Part shown: in pieces, positions 44,656 to 54,240 of the stretch
Position numbering within the stretch: the first letter of the stretch is position 1
Layout of the letters: each line of letters begins with the position of its first letter
Assembly (NCBI GenBank): GCA_046349255.1
Contig: JAXMCR010000002.1
Span: 248,001 to 312,000, forward strand
DNA: 64,000 bases
Direction: 5' to 3'
Source: DAIODI01 sp046349255
Lineage (GTDB): Bacteria > Pseudomonadota > Alphaproteobacteria > Rhizobiales > Aestuariivirgaceae
Translations under genes and position numbers: made by a program
The notes under the pieces: generated by a model
What the model was told of the DNA's origin: nothing
Seen by the model: only the letters and a program-made list of their open reading frames with translations
The model's database searches: none

Positions 44656-46785
44656 TCAGCGCTGGTCGCGCACCTTGCCGCCGGCCGCGCCGATGCGGGA
44701 ACTGAACCCGCCGTAGGACGGCGCGGCGGCAGCGACCGGCGCAGGGGAGCCGGCGTCGGCAAACCCGCCGTCGCCGGAGAAATCGGGCGTGCCGGGAAGG
44801 TCGGTGGTCTCGACGCCCTTGTGCGCCTCGGCCATCAGGTCGCGCCAGACGCCCGCCGGCAGACTGCCGCCGGTCATCTTGCTGGTCGGGCGATTGTCGT
44901 CGTTGCCCGCCCAGACGCCCGCGACGAGCGCGCTCGAGAAGCCGATGAACCAGGCGTCGCGATATTCCTGGCTCGTGCCGGTCTTGCCGGCGACGTCGAT
45001 CTTGCCGAGTCTCGCACCCTTGCCGGTGCCGGATTTCACGACCTCGCGCATCATGTAGTTCATGTTGCCCACTTCGGCGTCCGTCAGGAGCGGCAGCGCG
45101 TCCGGATCATCGGCCGGCCGCTCGTAGAGCACGCGGCCGTCGCGCGTCGTGATGCGGGTGATCGCGTAGGGCTTCACGGGGTAGCCGCCGTTGGCGAACG
45201 CCGCGTAGGCGCCCGTCATCTCGAGCAGCGTCGCCTCGGCAGTGCCGAGCGCGATCGAGGGATCGCCCGGATTGAACTTCGAGGTGAGACCGAGTTCGGT
45301 CGCCGCCTGCGCCACCTGTTCCGGTCCCGCCTCGACGGTCAGCTTCACCGCGATCGTGTTGAGCGACTGTGCCAGCGCCTTGGTGAGCGTCACCGGGCCG
45401 AGGTACTTCTCGCGATAGTTCTCGGGCTCCCAGTCGCCGACCTTGACCGGTTCGTCGACCTCGACCGACATCGGCGTCTTCCCGGCCCGAAGCGCAGCGA
45501 GGTAGACGAACGGCTTGAACGACGATCCCGGCTGGCGCAGCGCCTTCACCGCGCGGTTGAACTGGCTCTCCTTGTAGGATCGTCCGCCGACCATCGCCTT
45601 GACCGCGCCGTGCGTGTCCATCAGGACCACGGCGCCCTGCGACACGCCGTACCGGTCGCCATCGGCGTTGAGATGGGCCACGAGCGACTGTTCGGCTTTC
45701 GACTCGAGCGCCGGGTCGAGGGTCGTCTCGACGACCACGCTCTCCTTCAGAGGGCCGATGAGGGCGGAAACGGTTTCGTTCACCCAGTCGACGGCGTACT
45801 GGGCTGCCGGCACGTAGGCGACGGGCCTTGCCGTCACCGCATCGGCCATCGCCTGGTCGGCGTCGGCCTGCGTGATGAACCCCGCCTCCGCCATCGCATC
45901 GAGCACGACCCTGGCGCGCTTTTTGGCTTCCTCGGGCCGGCTCATCGGATTGTACGCGGTCGGCGATTTGAGTGTCGCAGCGAGGAGGGCCGCCTCGAAC
46001 AGGTTCAGCGCGTTGGCGGACTTCTGGAAATACGCCTGCGAAGCCTGCTCGATGCCGTTCGCGCCACCGCCGAAGTACACGCGGTTGAGGTAGAGCTCGA
46101 GGATCTCGTCCTTGGTGAAGGACTTCTCGAGCCAGAGCGCGAGCTCGACCTCGCGCAGCTTGCGGGTCAGCGTGCGGTCGGGCTTCAGGAACAGGTTCTT
46201 GGCGAGCTGCTGAGTCAGCGTCGACCCGCCCTGCACCACGCGTCCGGCTTCTGCGTTCAGCATCGCGGCGCGGGCAAGGCCCACCACGTCGATGCCGAGA
46301 TGGCTGTAGAACCGGCGGTCCTCGATGGCGATGACCGCCTGCGGCACGTAAGGCGGCAGATCGGAGAGATGGGCCGCATCGCCCTTGAAGCTCGACTGCT
46401 CGCCCATCGTGGTTCCGTCCGCCGCCAGCACCTGGATACCGGCCTCGCGCGCCGGGATGGCGAACGCCTGGTCCCCGTTTGTGAGCGCCCAGTAGGTCAT
46501 GGCGGCGCCGGTGGCGGCAAGCGCGCCGATGAAGACGAGCTGCATTGCCCCCGCGGCAAGGCCTACGACGCCACCGCCAATCGCAGCAGCAAGCGACCGG
46601 CGCGCAGGCTTTTCCTCGACCGGTGCTGGCAGGACGACGGGATCCGACACTGGCGCAGGCGGCGTTTCGGCAATCACCGGCGCGGGTTCGTCCGCGACCG
46701 GCTGTGCGGAGGATTGCGGGGGAACGGCAGTTTTCTTCTTCGACACGGGGGCTCGACCGAAGCTCGCAAGGGACTCGAAATTCAA
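44656..46785 (-). CDS. Penicillin-binding protein 1A, bifunctional
   Basis: A 709-residue class A PBP. A Pro/Ala-rich cytoplasmic N-terminus (1-65) and one membrane helix (about 70-98) precede a GT51 transglycosylase domain with catalytic Glu155 (AIEDRRFYSH) and GGSTLTQQLAKNLFL. The transpeptidase domain has SSFKP, SLN (AQSLNTIAV) and KTGTS. It would polymerise and cross-link peptidoglycan. The C-terminal tail after about 670 is Ala/Pro/Gly-rich. A TTG at 46785 begins the reading frame; GTG at residue 14 is an alternative. A perfect 8-base palindrome lies about 80 bases upstream. Confidence 0.92.
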   Translation of the reverse strand: MNFESLASFGRAPVSKKKTAVPPQSSAQPVADEPAPVIAETPPAPVSDPVVLPAPVEEKPARRSLAAAIGGGVVGLAAGAMQLVFIGALAATGAAMTYWALTNGDQAFAIPAREAGIQVLAADGTTMGEQSSFKGDAAHLSDLPPYVPQAVIAIEDRRFYSHLGIDVVGLARAAMLNAEAGRVVQGGSTLTQQLAKNLFLKPDRTLTRKLREVELALWLEKSFTKDEILELYLNRVYFGGGANGIEQASQAYFQKSANALNLFEAALLAATLKSPTAYNPMSRPEEAKKRARVVLDAMAEAGFITQADADQAMADAVTARPVAYVPAAQYAVDWVNETVSALIGPLKESVVVETTLDPALESKAEQSLVAHLNADGDRYGVSQGAVVLMDTHGAVKAMVGGRSYKESQFNRAVKALRQPGSSFKPFVYLAALRAGKTPMSVEVDEPVKVGDWEPENYREKYLGPVTLTKALAQSLNTIAVKLTVEAGPEQVAQAATELGLTSKFNPGDPSIALGTAEATLLEMTGAYAAFANGGYPVKPYAITRITTRDGRVLYERPADDPDALPLLTDAEVGNMNYMMREVVKSGTGKGARLGKIDVAGKTGTSQEYRDAWFIGFSSALVAGVWAGNDDNRPTSKMTGGSLPAGVWRDLMAEAHKGVETTDLPGTPDFSGDGGFADAGSPAPVAAAAPSYGGFSSRIGAAGGKVRDQR

Positions 46786-46865
46786 GGCGCCGAGTCTCTT
46801 CGCGTGGGGGCGCCGCTCGGGTTCAGTTCGTCTAGGGCGGCATCCATAACGCCATCTGAAGGCTC

Positions 46866-46882
46866 AGCGCAATTATTGCGCT
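46866..46882. promoter_or_regulatory. Palindrome upstream of PBP1A
   Basis: AGCGCAAT and ATTGCGCT flank a single T, forming a perfect 17-base inverted repeat between PBP1A and the msrQ 3' end. It may be an operator; no regulator is assigned. Confidence 0.35.
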
Positions 46883-46942
46883 AACGTAAATGGGGCGTTT
46901 GGAGTTGCCGAAGACTTGTTCCCGCAACCGCGCGGGGGAACA

Positions 46943-47791
46943 TCAGCCCGCCGTGGCCGTCTGGGGCTCGCGGCGAGGAAGCCGGCGCCGGCCGGCGAGG
47001 GGCAGGAGCGATGCCACCGCGCCGGTGATCAGTACGATCCACGCCGGGCGCACGTATTTCGGGAAGGCGAGGTTTGCCATCAGGATGCGCTCAACGTTGA
47101 CGCCGGTCGCAAGGCCGTACCACAGCGCCTCGAGCCCGACCGTAACCAGCGCCGCACCCGCCGCCACGCCGAGCAGCGCCAGGGGCTGCCGGAAGGCCGT
47201 GTTCGGCAGCAGGCGGTAGCCCATGAGCAGCACGAAGAAGCCCAGGAGCAGCGTCGCCTGGCTCGCGTCGATCTTCGTCTGCAGGAAGAAGTGGAAGAGT
47301 GCGATCCCTGCCAGGGCGTACACGATCTTGTGGAGCCGCTTCCAGCGCGGGCCGAGTTCGGCGATCGCCCAGTCGCTCGAGGTGGCCGCGAGCACCGTAA
47401 GGCCGGTGAGCGCGGTGAGTCCCACGACGAGGTAGATGCGGGTCACGAGCTCGTGCGCGATCTTCGCCGCGTCGTATCCCTGCCAGTCGAGGTAAAGCCA
47501 GAGGTGGATGGCGGCGTAGAAGAACGCCGCAAGCCCCAGCAGCCGCCGCACTAGGATCAGGCGGTTCCAGCCCGTCATTTTCTGGATCGGGGTCACCGCG
47601 AGCGACAGGAGCAGGAGCCGCAGGGCCCATGTTCCGGCCTCCCGCGTCGTCTCCTCGATCGGCAGCGCGAAGGTGCCGGACTTCAGCATCCACGCGAGAT
47701 AGACGGCCGGGAGCAGCGTTGCGAGGAACACCAGCGCCTTCGGCCAGAACCAGCGGCCGGCGCGGTCGGTCCAGGGGGTCATGGCGAACAT
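46943..47791 (-). CDS. msrQ: MsrQ-like heme-binding membrane protein (YedZ family)
   Basis: A 282-residue protein of the ferric-reductase-like transmembrane family. Heme-ligand His residues are in YAAIHLWLYLDW, WKRLHKIVY and ALFHFFLQ, and LLLLSLAVTPIQKMTGW is a typical MsrQ segment. MsrQ passes electrons from the quinone pool to periplasmic MsrP, which repairs oxidised methionine. It has extra helices at the C-terminus compared with E. coli MsrQ (about 211 residues). No msrP gene is adjacent. ATG 47791 has the best spacing to AGGGAG; ATG 47797 is an alternative. Confidence 0.85.
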   Translation of the reverse strand: MFAMTPWTDRAGRWFWPKALVFLATLLPAVYLAWMLKSGTFALPIEETTREAGTWALRLLLLSLAVTPIQKMTGWNRLILVRRLLGLAAFFYAAIHLWLYLDWQGYDAAKIAHELVTRIYLVVGLTALTGLTVLAATSSDWAIAELGPRWKRLHKIVYALAGIALFHFFLQTKIDASQATLLLGFFVLLMGYRLLPNTAFRQPLALLGVAAGAALVTVGLEALWYGLATGVNVERILMANLAFPKYVRPAWIVLITGAVASLLPLAGRRRLPRREPQTATAG

Positions 47792-47827
47792 CTTCATGCT
47801 CCCTATACGGACCGGATCAAGGGTTGG

Positions 47828-48577
47828 TTACAAGCGCTCGAGCGACAGCTTGCCGATCGACGGCAGGTTGATCGCCAGATCCTGCGGATCGACGCCGATC
47901 GAGGTGCCGAGGAAATTGACCTCGAGCCCTTCCTTCCAGGCGACCGTGAGGCCGAGAACCCCGGACAGCGACACGACCCACCCGGTGCCGCTCGGCGCAT
48001 CCGCCACGTGGAGGCCGGACCCGAGCCAGTCCTTGCCGATCGCCGTCGGCGGCATCTCGAAGGCGAAACCCGGCACTTGGCGCGCCACCCAGGCCACGAA
48101 GGTGTTCGAGTTGGGCCCGGGCCACACCGTGTACTGGCCGGGGTTGCGCCAGGGATAGGCAGCGATCGCCGCCTCGATCTTCGGGATGAGCTGCGCCGCG
48201 GTCTCGCCTTCGAAAGTGGTGACGACATAAGGCCGGTTGCCATACCACATGGTGTCCGGCTTGAAGTGGTTTCTGCGCACCGGATCGCCCCAGCCGACGA
48301 CGTCGTAACGCGTCCAGGCCGGATCTCCGGCCCGCTTCAGGACGATCGCGGTGTGTTCAGCGAAGATCGATCGCCAGCGACCGGTGCGCGCCGCGAGCAC
48401 CACGACACGGGCATCCGGCACCGCGGCGGCCGGCGGAAGGACGCCGGACGACGACCAGTCGGCAACCTTCCAGTTCGCGGGCCAGCCCTTGCTGTAGGCC
48501 ATCGTCGCGCCGACGACGATCGGAAGGATGACGAGGACGAGCAGCAGTTTCAGGAGGCGGCGGGTGAGTTGTTTCAT
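47828..48577 (-). CDS. DUF3750 domain-containing protein
   Basis: A 249-residue protein with one N-terminal membrane helix (LLLVLVILPIVVGATMAYS) and a periplasmic domain. It carries VVGWGDPVRRNHFKPDTMWYGNRP and WPGPNSNTFVAW, the latter with an Asn-Ser-Asn-Thr-Phe pattern similar to papain-like NlpC/lecithin-type folds and characteristic of DUF3750. The function is unknown; a hydrolase role for this fold is speculation. It lies 36 bases upstream of msrQ on the same strand and is likely co-transcribed with it. Confidence 0.78.
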   Translation of the reverse strand: MKQLTRRLLKLLLVLVILPIVVGATMAYSKGWPANWKVADWSSSGVLPPAAAVPDARVVVLAARTGRWRSIFAEHTAIVLKRAGDPAWTRYDVVGWGDPVRRNHFKPDTMWYGNRPYVVTTFEGETAAQLIPKIEAAIAAYPWRNPGQYTVWPGPNSNTFVAWVARQVPGFAFEMPPTAIGKDWLGSGLHVADAPSGTGWVVSLSGVLGLTVAWKEGLEVNFLGTSIGVDPQDLAINLPSIGKLSLERL

Positions 48578-48700
48578 GGAAGACGGAGTTCTCCGCAACG
48601 CGCGTGGCGGCGATATGGCAGGCTACGTTCGAGGCACAAGGCGGATCATCGCCGGGGCCGCCTTGCCCCCTGCCCCGGCCCGCGATACACCGCAGACGTC

Positions 48701-50362
48701 ATGACCGACCGTCTCCGCATCGCGCTTGCCCAGCTGAACCCGACCGTCGGGGCGGTTGCCGCCAACCTCGAGAAGGCGCGGCAGGCGCGGGCGAAGGCCG
48801 CTGCGCTCGGCGCCGAGCTTGTGGTGTTCCCGGAACTGTTCCTCTCCGGCTATCCGCCGGAAGACCTGGTGCTGCGCCCCGCCTTCCTTGCGGCCTGTCG
48901 GGACGCCGTGGAGTCGTTGGCGCGCGAGACGGCGGACGCCGGCCCGGCAATTCTGATGACCGCGCCGCTCGGCGAGAACGGCGCGGCCTACAATGCCGTG
49001 GCGCTCCTCGCCGACGGCAAGATCCAGGCAACGCGCTACAAGCACGACCTGCCGAACTACGGCGTGTTCGACGAGAAGCGCGTGTTCGCCGCGGGCCCAG
49101 CGCCCGGACCGATCGTGTTCAAGGGCGTGCGGCTCGGTGTGCCGATCTGCGAGGACATCTGGACCGAGGAAGTGACCGAGTGCCTGCTCGAGACGGGCGC
49201 GGAGGTGCTGATCGTTCCCAACGGATCGCCCTTCGAGAAGGGCAAGACCGACCTCCGCCTCAACATCGCGGTGGCCCGCGTCACCGAAACCGGCTTGCCG
49301 TTGATCTACCTGAACCAGGTGGGCGGGCAGGATGAACTGGTGTTCGACGGCGCCTCCTTTGGCCTCAACGCGGACCGCTCGCTCGCCTTCCAGATGCCGG
49401 CGTTCGAGGAGGCCGTGGCGCTCGTCACGATGGAGCGGCATGGCGAGCAGTGGCGCATCGCGCCGGGCGAGATCGTGCCGGCGGCCTCCGATCACGAGGA
49501 GGTGTGGCGCGCCTGCGTGCTGGGCCTTGCCGACTACGTGAACAAGAACCGCTTTCCGGGCGTCGTCCTCGGCATGTCCGGCGGCATCGATTCCGCAGTG
49601 GTCGCGGCCATGGCGGTCGACGCCCTCGGACCCGACCGCGTCCACTGCGTGATGCTTCCCTACGCCTATACCTCGTCGATCAGCCTCGAGGATGCGCAGG
49701 CCTGCGCGAGAGCGCTCGGCGCACGCTACGACGTGGTGCCGATCGCGCCCGCCGTCGAAGGGTTCCTCCAGTGCATTAAGCCCGTGTTCGAGGGGAAGGC
49801 CGAGGACGTGACGGAAGAGAACCTCCAGTCGCGCACGCGCGGCACGATCCTGATGGCGATTTCGAACAAGTTCGGCGCGATGGTCCTGACGACCGGCAAC
49901 AAGTCGGAGATGTCGGTCGGCTACGCGACGCTCTACGGCGACATGAACGGCGGCTTCAACCCGATCAAGGACGTCTACAAGACCGAGGTCTACGCGCTCG
50001 CCCGCTACCGCAACCAGACGCGGCCGCGCGGCTGCCTTGGACCCGACGGCCGCGTGATTCCCGAGCGTATCATCACGCGCGCGCCGTCCGCCGAACTGAA
50101 GCCCGGCCAGACCGACCAGGATTCGCTGCCGCCCTACGACCTGCTCGACCAGATCCTCGAGGGTCTCGTCGAGGAGGAGGCCGGCATCGACACGCTCGCC
50201 TCGCGCGGACTGCCGCCGGATGTCGTGCGACGCGTGCAGCACATGCTCTACGTCGCCGAGTACAAGCGGCGGCAGGCGGCGCCGGGCGTGAAGATCACGC
50301 GGCGCAACTTCGGTCGCGACCGGCGCTACCCGATCACCAACGGCTTCCGGGACAAGCCGTGA
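48701..50362 (+). CDS. nadE: Glutamine-dependent NAD+ synthetase
   Basis: A 553-residue two-domain enzyme. Residues about 1-260 form a nitrilase-type glutaminase with Glu (FPELFLSGYPPEDL), Lys (YKHDLPNYGVFDEKR) and catalytic Cys (VPICEDIW). Residues about 275-553 are the synthetase domain with the PP-loop GMSGGIDSA and TGNKSEMSVGYATLYGDM. It makes NAD+ from nicotinate adenine dinucleotide using glutamine nitrogen. The ATG at 48701 begins the conserved nitrilase strand. Its 3' end overlaps gltX by four bases. Confidence 0.96.
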   Translation: MTDRLRIALAQLNPTVGAVAANLEKARQARAKAAALGAELVVFPELFLSGYPPEDLVLRPAFLAACRDAVESLARETADAGPAILMTAPLGENGAAYNAVALLADGKIQATRYKHDLPNYGVFDEKRVFAAGPAPGPIVFKGVRLGVPICEDIWTEEVTECLLETGAEVLIVPNGSPFEKGKTDLRLNIAVARVTETGLPLIYLNQVGGQDELVFDGASFGLNADRSLAFQMPAFEEAVALVTMERHGEQWRIAPGEIVPAASDHEEVWRACVLGLADYVNKNRFPGVVLGMSGGIDSAVVAAMAVDALGPDRVHCVMLPYAYTSSISLEDAQACARALGARYDVVPIAPAVEGFLQCIKPVFEGKAEDVTEENLQSRTRGTILMAISNKFGAMVLTTGNKSEMSVGYATLYGDMNGGFNPIKDVYKTEVYALARYRNQTRPRGCLGPDGRVIPERIITRAPSAELKPGQTDQDSLPPYDLLDQILEGLVEEEAGIDTLASRGLPPDVVRRVQHMLYVAEYKRRQAAPGVKITRRNFGRDRRYPITNGFRDKP

Positions 50363-51693
50363 CGGCCGCGCCCGTCGTCAGGTTCGCGCCCTCCCCGACC
50401 GGGCGCATCCACATCGGCAACACGCGTACCGCGGTGCTGAACTGGCTCTATGCGTTGCGCAACGGCGGGCGGTTCGTGCTGCGCTTCGACGACACCGACG
50501 TGGCGCGCTCGAAGCCCGAGTTCGAGCGCGCGATCGCCGAGGATCTCGCGTGGCTCCGAATCGAGCCTTCGCTCACCGTGCGCCAGTCCGAGCGGCTTCC
50601 TCTTTATACGGACGTGACCGAGCGGCTGAAGGCGGCCGGCCGCCTCTACCCGGCCTACGAAACGGCGGAGGAACTCGACCGCAAGCGCAAGCGCCAGCAG
50701 ATGCGCCACCTCCCGCCCGTCTACGACCGCGCCGCGCTGTCGCTGTCCGATGCCGAACGGCGCGCATTCGAGGCCGAGGGCCGCAAGCCGCACTGGCGCT
50801 TCCTGCTCGACCGCAAGCGCGTGGCGTGGGACGACCTGATCCGCGGCCATCAGGAGATCGACACGGCCTCGCTCTCCGACCCCGTGCTCGTTCGCGAGGA
50901 CGGCACCTGGCTCTACACGCTGACCTCCGTCGCTGACGACATCGACCTCGGCATCACGCACATCATCCGCGGCGAGGATCACGTGGTGAACACCGCCGTG
51001 CAGATCGAGATCTTCGAGGCGCTGGGCGCTTCTGCTCCGACGTTTGCGCACCACAGCCTGCTGGTCGGCGCCGACGGCCAGGGCCTGTCGAAGCGGCTCG
51101 GTTCGCTCTCGATCGGCGGCCTGCGCGAGCAGGGGTTCGAGCCGATGGCCGTGGCGTCGGTCGCCGGGCTCATCGGCACCTCCGAAGCCGTGCACGCCTG
51201 CCTCGACTATGCCGAGCTCGTCGCGACCTTCGACCTCGCGCACGTGTCGCGCGCCCCCGCACGCTTCTCGGAGGCCGAGCTTGCCGGCGTCAACGCAAAG
51301 CTCCTGCACCGGATGTCCTACGCGGAGGCGAAGCCGCGCCTCGCTTCGATCGGCGCCGATGCGGGCGAGGCGTTCTGGCTGGCGGTGCGCGGCAACATCA
51401 CCTTCCTCGCGGAAGCCCGCGACTGGCTCGCCGTGATAGAGGGGGACATCGCGCCGACGATCGAGAACCCGGACCTGTTGCGACAGGCGAAGGCCCTGCT
51501 GCCGGCGGAGCCGTGGGACGCATCGACGTGGAAGGCTTGGACCGAGGCGCTCAAGCTCGAGAGCGGCCTCAAGGGCAAGGCGCTCTTCCATCCGCTGCGG
51601 CTGGCGCTGACCGGCCGCGAAACCGGACCCGAACTCGCCCAGCTCCTGCCGCTGATCGGGCGCGAGCGGGCGCTCGCCCGGCTGACGGTCTAG
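50359..51693 (+). CDS. gltX: Glutamyl-tRNA synthetase (GltX2-type)
   Basis: A 444-residue class I synthetase. HIGH-like motif is RIHIGNTR at about residues 15-22; KMSKS-like motif is GLSKRLGS. The length and divergence from standard bacterial GltX (about 470 residues) match the second GltX found in many alphaproteobacteria, where the two can differ in tRNA-Glu/Gln preference. The zinc-binding Cys cluster of some GltX proteins is absent. The GTG start overlaps the nadE stop, suggesting coupled translation. Confidence 0.93.
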   Translation: MTAAPVVRFAPSPTGRIHIGNTRTAVLNWLYALRNGGRFVLRFDDTDVARSKPEFERAIAEDLAWLRIEPSLTVRQSERLPLYTDVTERLKAAGRLYPAYETAEELDRKRKRQQMRHLPPVYDRAALSLSDAERRAFEAEGRKPHWRFLLDRKRVAWDDLIRGHQEIDTASLSDPVLVREDGTWLYTLTSVADDIDLGITHIIRGEDHVVNTAVQIEIFEALGASAPTFAHHSLLVGADGQGLSKRLGSLSIGGLREQGFEPMAVASVAGLIGTSEAVHACLDYAELVATFDLAHVSRAPARFSEAELAGVNAKLLHRMSYAEAKPRLASIGADAGEAFWLAVRGNITFLAEARDWLAVIEGDIAPTIENPDLLRQAKALLPAEPWDASTWKAWTEALKLESGLKGKALFHPLRLALTGRETGPELAQLLPLIGRERALARLTV

Positions 51694-52325
51694 GCCGGCA
51701 GGGGGATCTCGGCGGACGCGTCGGGCACCTTGAAGCCGCGCTGCACGGCGGGGCGCGCGGCGATCGCGAGGTACCAGCGCTTCAGGTTCGGATAGGCCGA
51801 GAGGTCGATGCCGATCCACTCGAAGCGGTTCGCCCACGGCCAGATGGCCATGTCGGCGATCGTGTAGTCCCTGCCCGCCACGTATTCGTGATCGGCGAGA
51901 CGCTTGTCGAGAACGCCATAGAGCCGCTGCGCCTCCTTGCCGTAGCGCTCTTCTCCGTAGGCGGACTTTCCCGGGTTGAACTTGATGAAGTGGTTCGCCT
52001 GGCCGAGCATCGGGCCCCAGCCGCCCATCTGCCACATCAGCCATTCGAGCGTGCGGTAGCGCAAAGGTCCGGAAGCGGCGAGGAACGTGCCCGTCTTGTC
52101 GGCGAGGTAGATCAGGATCGCACCCGACTCCATCAGCGCAAGGCCGGTGTCGCGGTCGACGATCGCGGGAATGCGGTTGTTCGGGGCGATCTTCAGGAAC
52201 GACGGCTCGAACTGCTCGTCCTTCATGATGTTGACCGGATGCACCGTGTACGGAAGGCCCATCTCCTCGAGCGCGATCGAGACCTTCCGGCCGTTGGGCG
52301 TGCTCCACGTGTAGAGATCGATCAT
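51690..52325 (-). CDS. Glutathione S-transferase, Nu-class-like (YfcG/YghU type)
   Basis: A 211-residue cytoplasmic GST. The thioredoxin-fold N-domain begins MIDLYTWSTPNGRKVSIALEE, where the Thr-x-Asn pair replaces the usual Ser or Tyr and marks the YfcG-type disulfide reductase group. NNRIPAIVD contains the cis-Pro, and ALMESGAILIYLA the glutathione-binding Glu-Ser. Its 3' end overlaps gltX by four bases on the opposite strand. Confidence 0.9.
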   Translation of the reverse strand: MIDLYTWSTPNGRKVSIALEEMGLPYTVHPVNIMKDEQFEPSFLKIAPNNRIPAIVDRDTGLALMESGAILIYLADKTGTFLAASGPLRYRTLEWLMWQMGGWGPMLGQANHFIKFNPGKSAYGEERYGKEAQRLYGVLDKRLADHEYVAGRDYTIADMAIWPWANRFEWIGIDLSAYPNLKRWYLAIAARPAVQRGFKVPDASAEIPLPA

Positions 52326-52343
52326 CGGAGGGGTCCTTGTGGT

Positions 52344-53168
52344 TCAGGCGAGCGCGGTATAGCCGGCCGCGTCGCAACGGCCTTCGAGGTCGAGGATGCG
52401 GCGGTAATCGTCCAAGGTCGTGAAGTCGAGGCCACCGATCAGCAGGGCCTCGCGCACGCTCGTGAGCGCCGGGTCGGCGACCGCCTCGGCGAGCGCCCGC
52501 TTCAGCCGCACGACCTCGGCCGGCGAGCGCGCCGTTCCCGTCACGTAAGGCAGGCCCGGCACGGCGGGGCTCGCGGCGATGACCTTGAGCCCCTCGAAGG
52601 CGGCCGGGCGGTAGCGCCGCGCCAGCGCCAGCGTCACCGCGTCGATCGCCGCGACGTCCGCGTCGCCCGCCTGGACGAGCGCCATCGAGGCGAGATGGGC
52701 GCCGGACTCGACGGTGCGTCCGAAGAACGTCCCGCCCGTCGCGAGCGGCGCGAACACGGCGCGCAGCGCGAGGTACCCCGACATCGAGTCACGCCCGTTG
52801 TAGGCGGCGACCTTGCCGCGCAGGTCGGCGAGCGTGCGGATGCCGGCGTCGGCGCGCACGACCACGTGGCTCACGTAATCGGAACCGCGGCAGCCTTCGG
52901 CCGTGTAGACCGGCGTTGCGAGCAGCGTGAGGCGCCCAGCGAACTCGTGAGTCAAGGGATAGCCGCAGGTCTGCGACAGGAGCAGCGTCTCGCGCCGCCA
53001 GTGATCGTGCTGGGTCCCCTCGCGATAGACCGCTTCCGGGGCGTCGAAGCCTGCCGCCTTCAGGTGCCGGCGCAGGCCCTGCCACCAGGTATCCGTCCGT
53101 TCACGGAGTTCCGGCAGGTCGTACATCGGCAGCGAGGCGAATGGGGCGTTGGTCGAAGGGTCAGGCAT
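52344..53168 (-). CDS. PhnD-like phosphate/phosphonate-binding family protein without signal peptide
   Basis: A 274-residue protein of the periplasmic phosphonate-binding fold. The core is visible as YVSHVVVRADAGIRTLADLRGKVAAYN, DSMSGYLALRAVF and GDADVAAIDAVTLALA. No secretion signal or lipobox is seen at its N-terminus, so it may be cytoplasmic or the true start may be misjudged. No phosphonate permease or ATPase is near. Similar free-standing proteins serve as sensors or have no known role. ATG 53168 is used without a strong ribosome binding site. Confidence 0.75.
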   Translation of the reverse strand: MPDPSTNAPFASLPMYDLPELRERTDTWWQGLRRHLKAAGFDAPEAVYREGTQHDHWRRETLLLSQTCGYPLTHEFAGRLTLLATPVYTAEGCRGSDYVSHVVVRADAGIRTLADLRGKVAAYNGRDSMSGYLALRAVFAPLATGGTFFGRTVESGAHLASMALVQAGDADVAAIDAVTLALARRYRPAAFEGLKVIAASPAVPGLPYVTGTARSPAEVVRLKRALAEAVADPALTSVREALLIGGLDFTTLDDYRRILDLEGRCDAAGYTALA

Positions 53169-53200
53169 CTTGACAACGGGTCGGGCGACGGACACTCCAT

Positions 53201-54160
53201 ATGCCCGAACACACCCTGTTTGGCGAGCGTACGACGATGAACATGACGGCGGATACGACTGCGACGGCGACGCGCCGCCGCACCGCCGTCGAATGGCCGA
53301 CGCTCGCATTGATCGCCGCCCTGTGGGTCGCCTTCGGGCTCCTGACCTGGTTCTGGCAGGCGCTCACCTGGTGGATCGTCGTTCCGGTCGGCGCCTATCT
53401 CGTGGCGCTGCACGGCTCGCTCCAGCACGAGGCGCTGCACGGTCATCCGACGCGCAACGCGCTCCTGAACGAACTGCTGCTCTTCCCGCCGATCAGCCTG
53501 TGGTTCCCCTACCGGCGCTACAAGACGCTGCACCTGAAGCACCACGACAACGACCATCTGACCGAACCGGGCGTCGATCCGGAATCCTACTACCTCGACC
53601 CGCAGGCCTGGGACGCCACCCCCCGCTGGCTCAAGGCGCTCTACACCGTCAACAACACGATGCTCGGCCGCTTCGTGCTGGGGCCGGCCATTTCGACGGC
53701 CACCTTCGTCCGCGCCGAGGCGAGGCTCATCGCCGCGGGCGACCGGCGCGTGGCGGAGGCGTGGGTGCTGCACGCGCTCGGCATCGCGCTCGTGTGGTGG
53801 TGGGTGAGCGGCGTGTGCGGCATGCCGTTCTGGCAGTACGTGCTGTTCGTCGCCTACTGGGGCGACTCGGTATCGCTGATGCGGTCGTATGCGGAGCATC
53901 GCGCGCACGACCGGCCAGGCTGCCGCACCATCATCGTCGAGACGAACCCGGTCATCGGACTCCTCTACCTCAACAACAACCTGCACATGGCTCACCACGA
54001 GCGCCCGGCCATGCCGTGGTACGAGATCCCTGCCTACTACGAGGCGAACCGCGAGCGCCTGATCCGCGAGAACTGCGCCTACCTGATGCACGGCTACGGC
54101 GAAATCGCCCGCAACTGGCTGCTGACCCCCAAGGAACCGGTGCGCCATCCGCTGGCGTAA
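53201..54160 (+). CDS. Membrane fatty acid desaturase/hydroxylase
   Basis: A 319-residue di-iron membrane enzyme. The three His boxes are HEALHGH (76-82), HLKHHDNDH (111-119) and NNLHMAHHE near 262. At least two hydrophobic segments surround them. Box spacing is like the beta-carotene ketolase/alkane hydroxylase-type and short bacterial desaturases, so the substrate could be a lipid or hydrocarbon chain. ATG 53201 or 53237 could be the start; neither has a strong ribosome binding site. It diverges from the PhnD-like gene with a 32-base gap. Confidence 0.87.
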   Translation: MPEHTLFGERTTMNMTADTTATATRRRTAVEWPTLALIAALWVAFGLLTWFWQALTWWIVVPVGAYLVALHGSLQHEALHGHPTRNALLNELLLFPPISLWFPYRRYKTLHLKHHDNDHLTEPGVDPESYYLDPQAWDATPRWLKALYTVNNTMLGRFVLGPAISTATFVRAEARLIAAGDRRVAEAWVLHALGIALVWWWVSGVCGMPFWQYVLFVAYWGDSVSLMRSYAEHRAHDRPGCRTIIVETNPVIGLLYLNNNLHMAHHERPAMPWYEIPAYYEANRERLIRENCAYLMHGYGEIARNWLLTPKEPVRHPLA

Positions 54161-54240
54161 CCCGACTTGGTGAAAACTCCTCACCAGCGACGAATTTCAT
54201 GCTCCTATAGTGTCCGGTCATCGCATCGGAGGCCTTTGCC

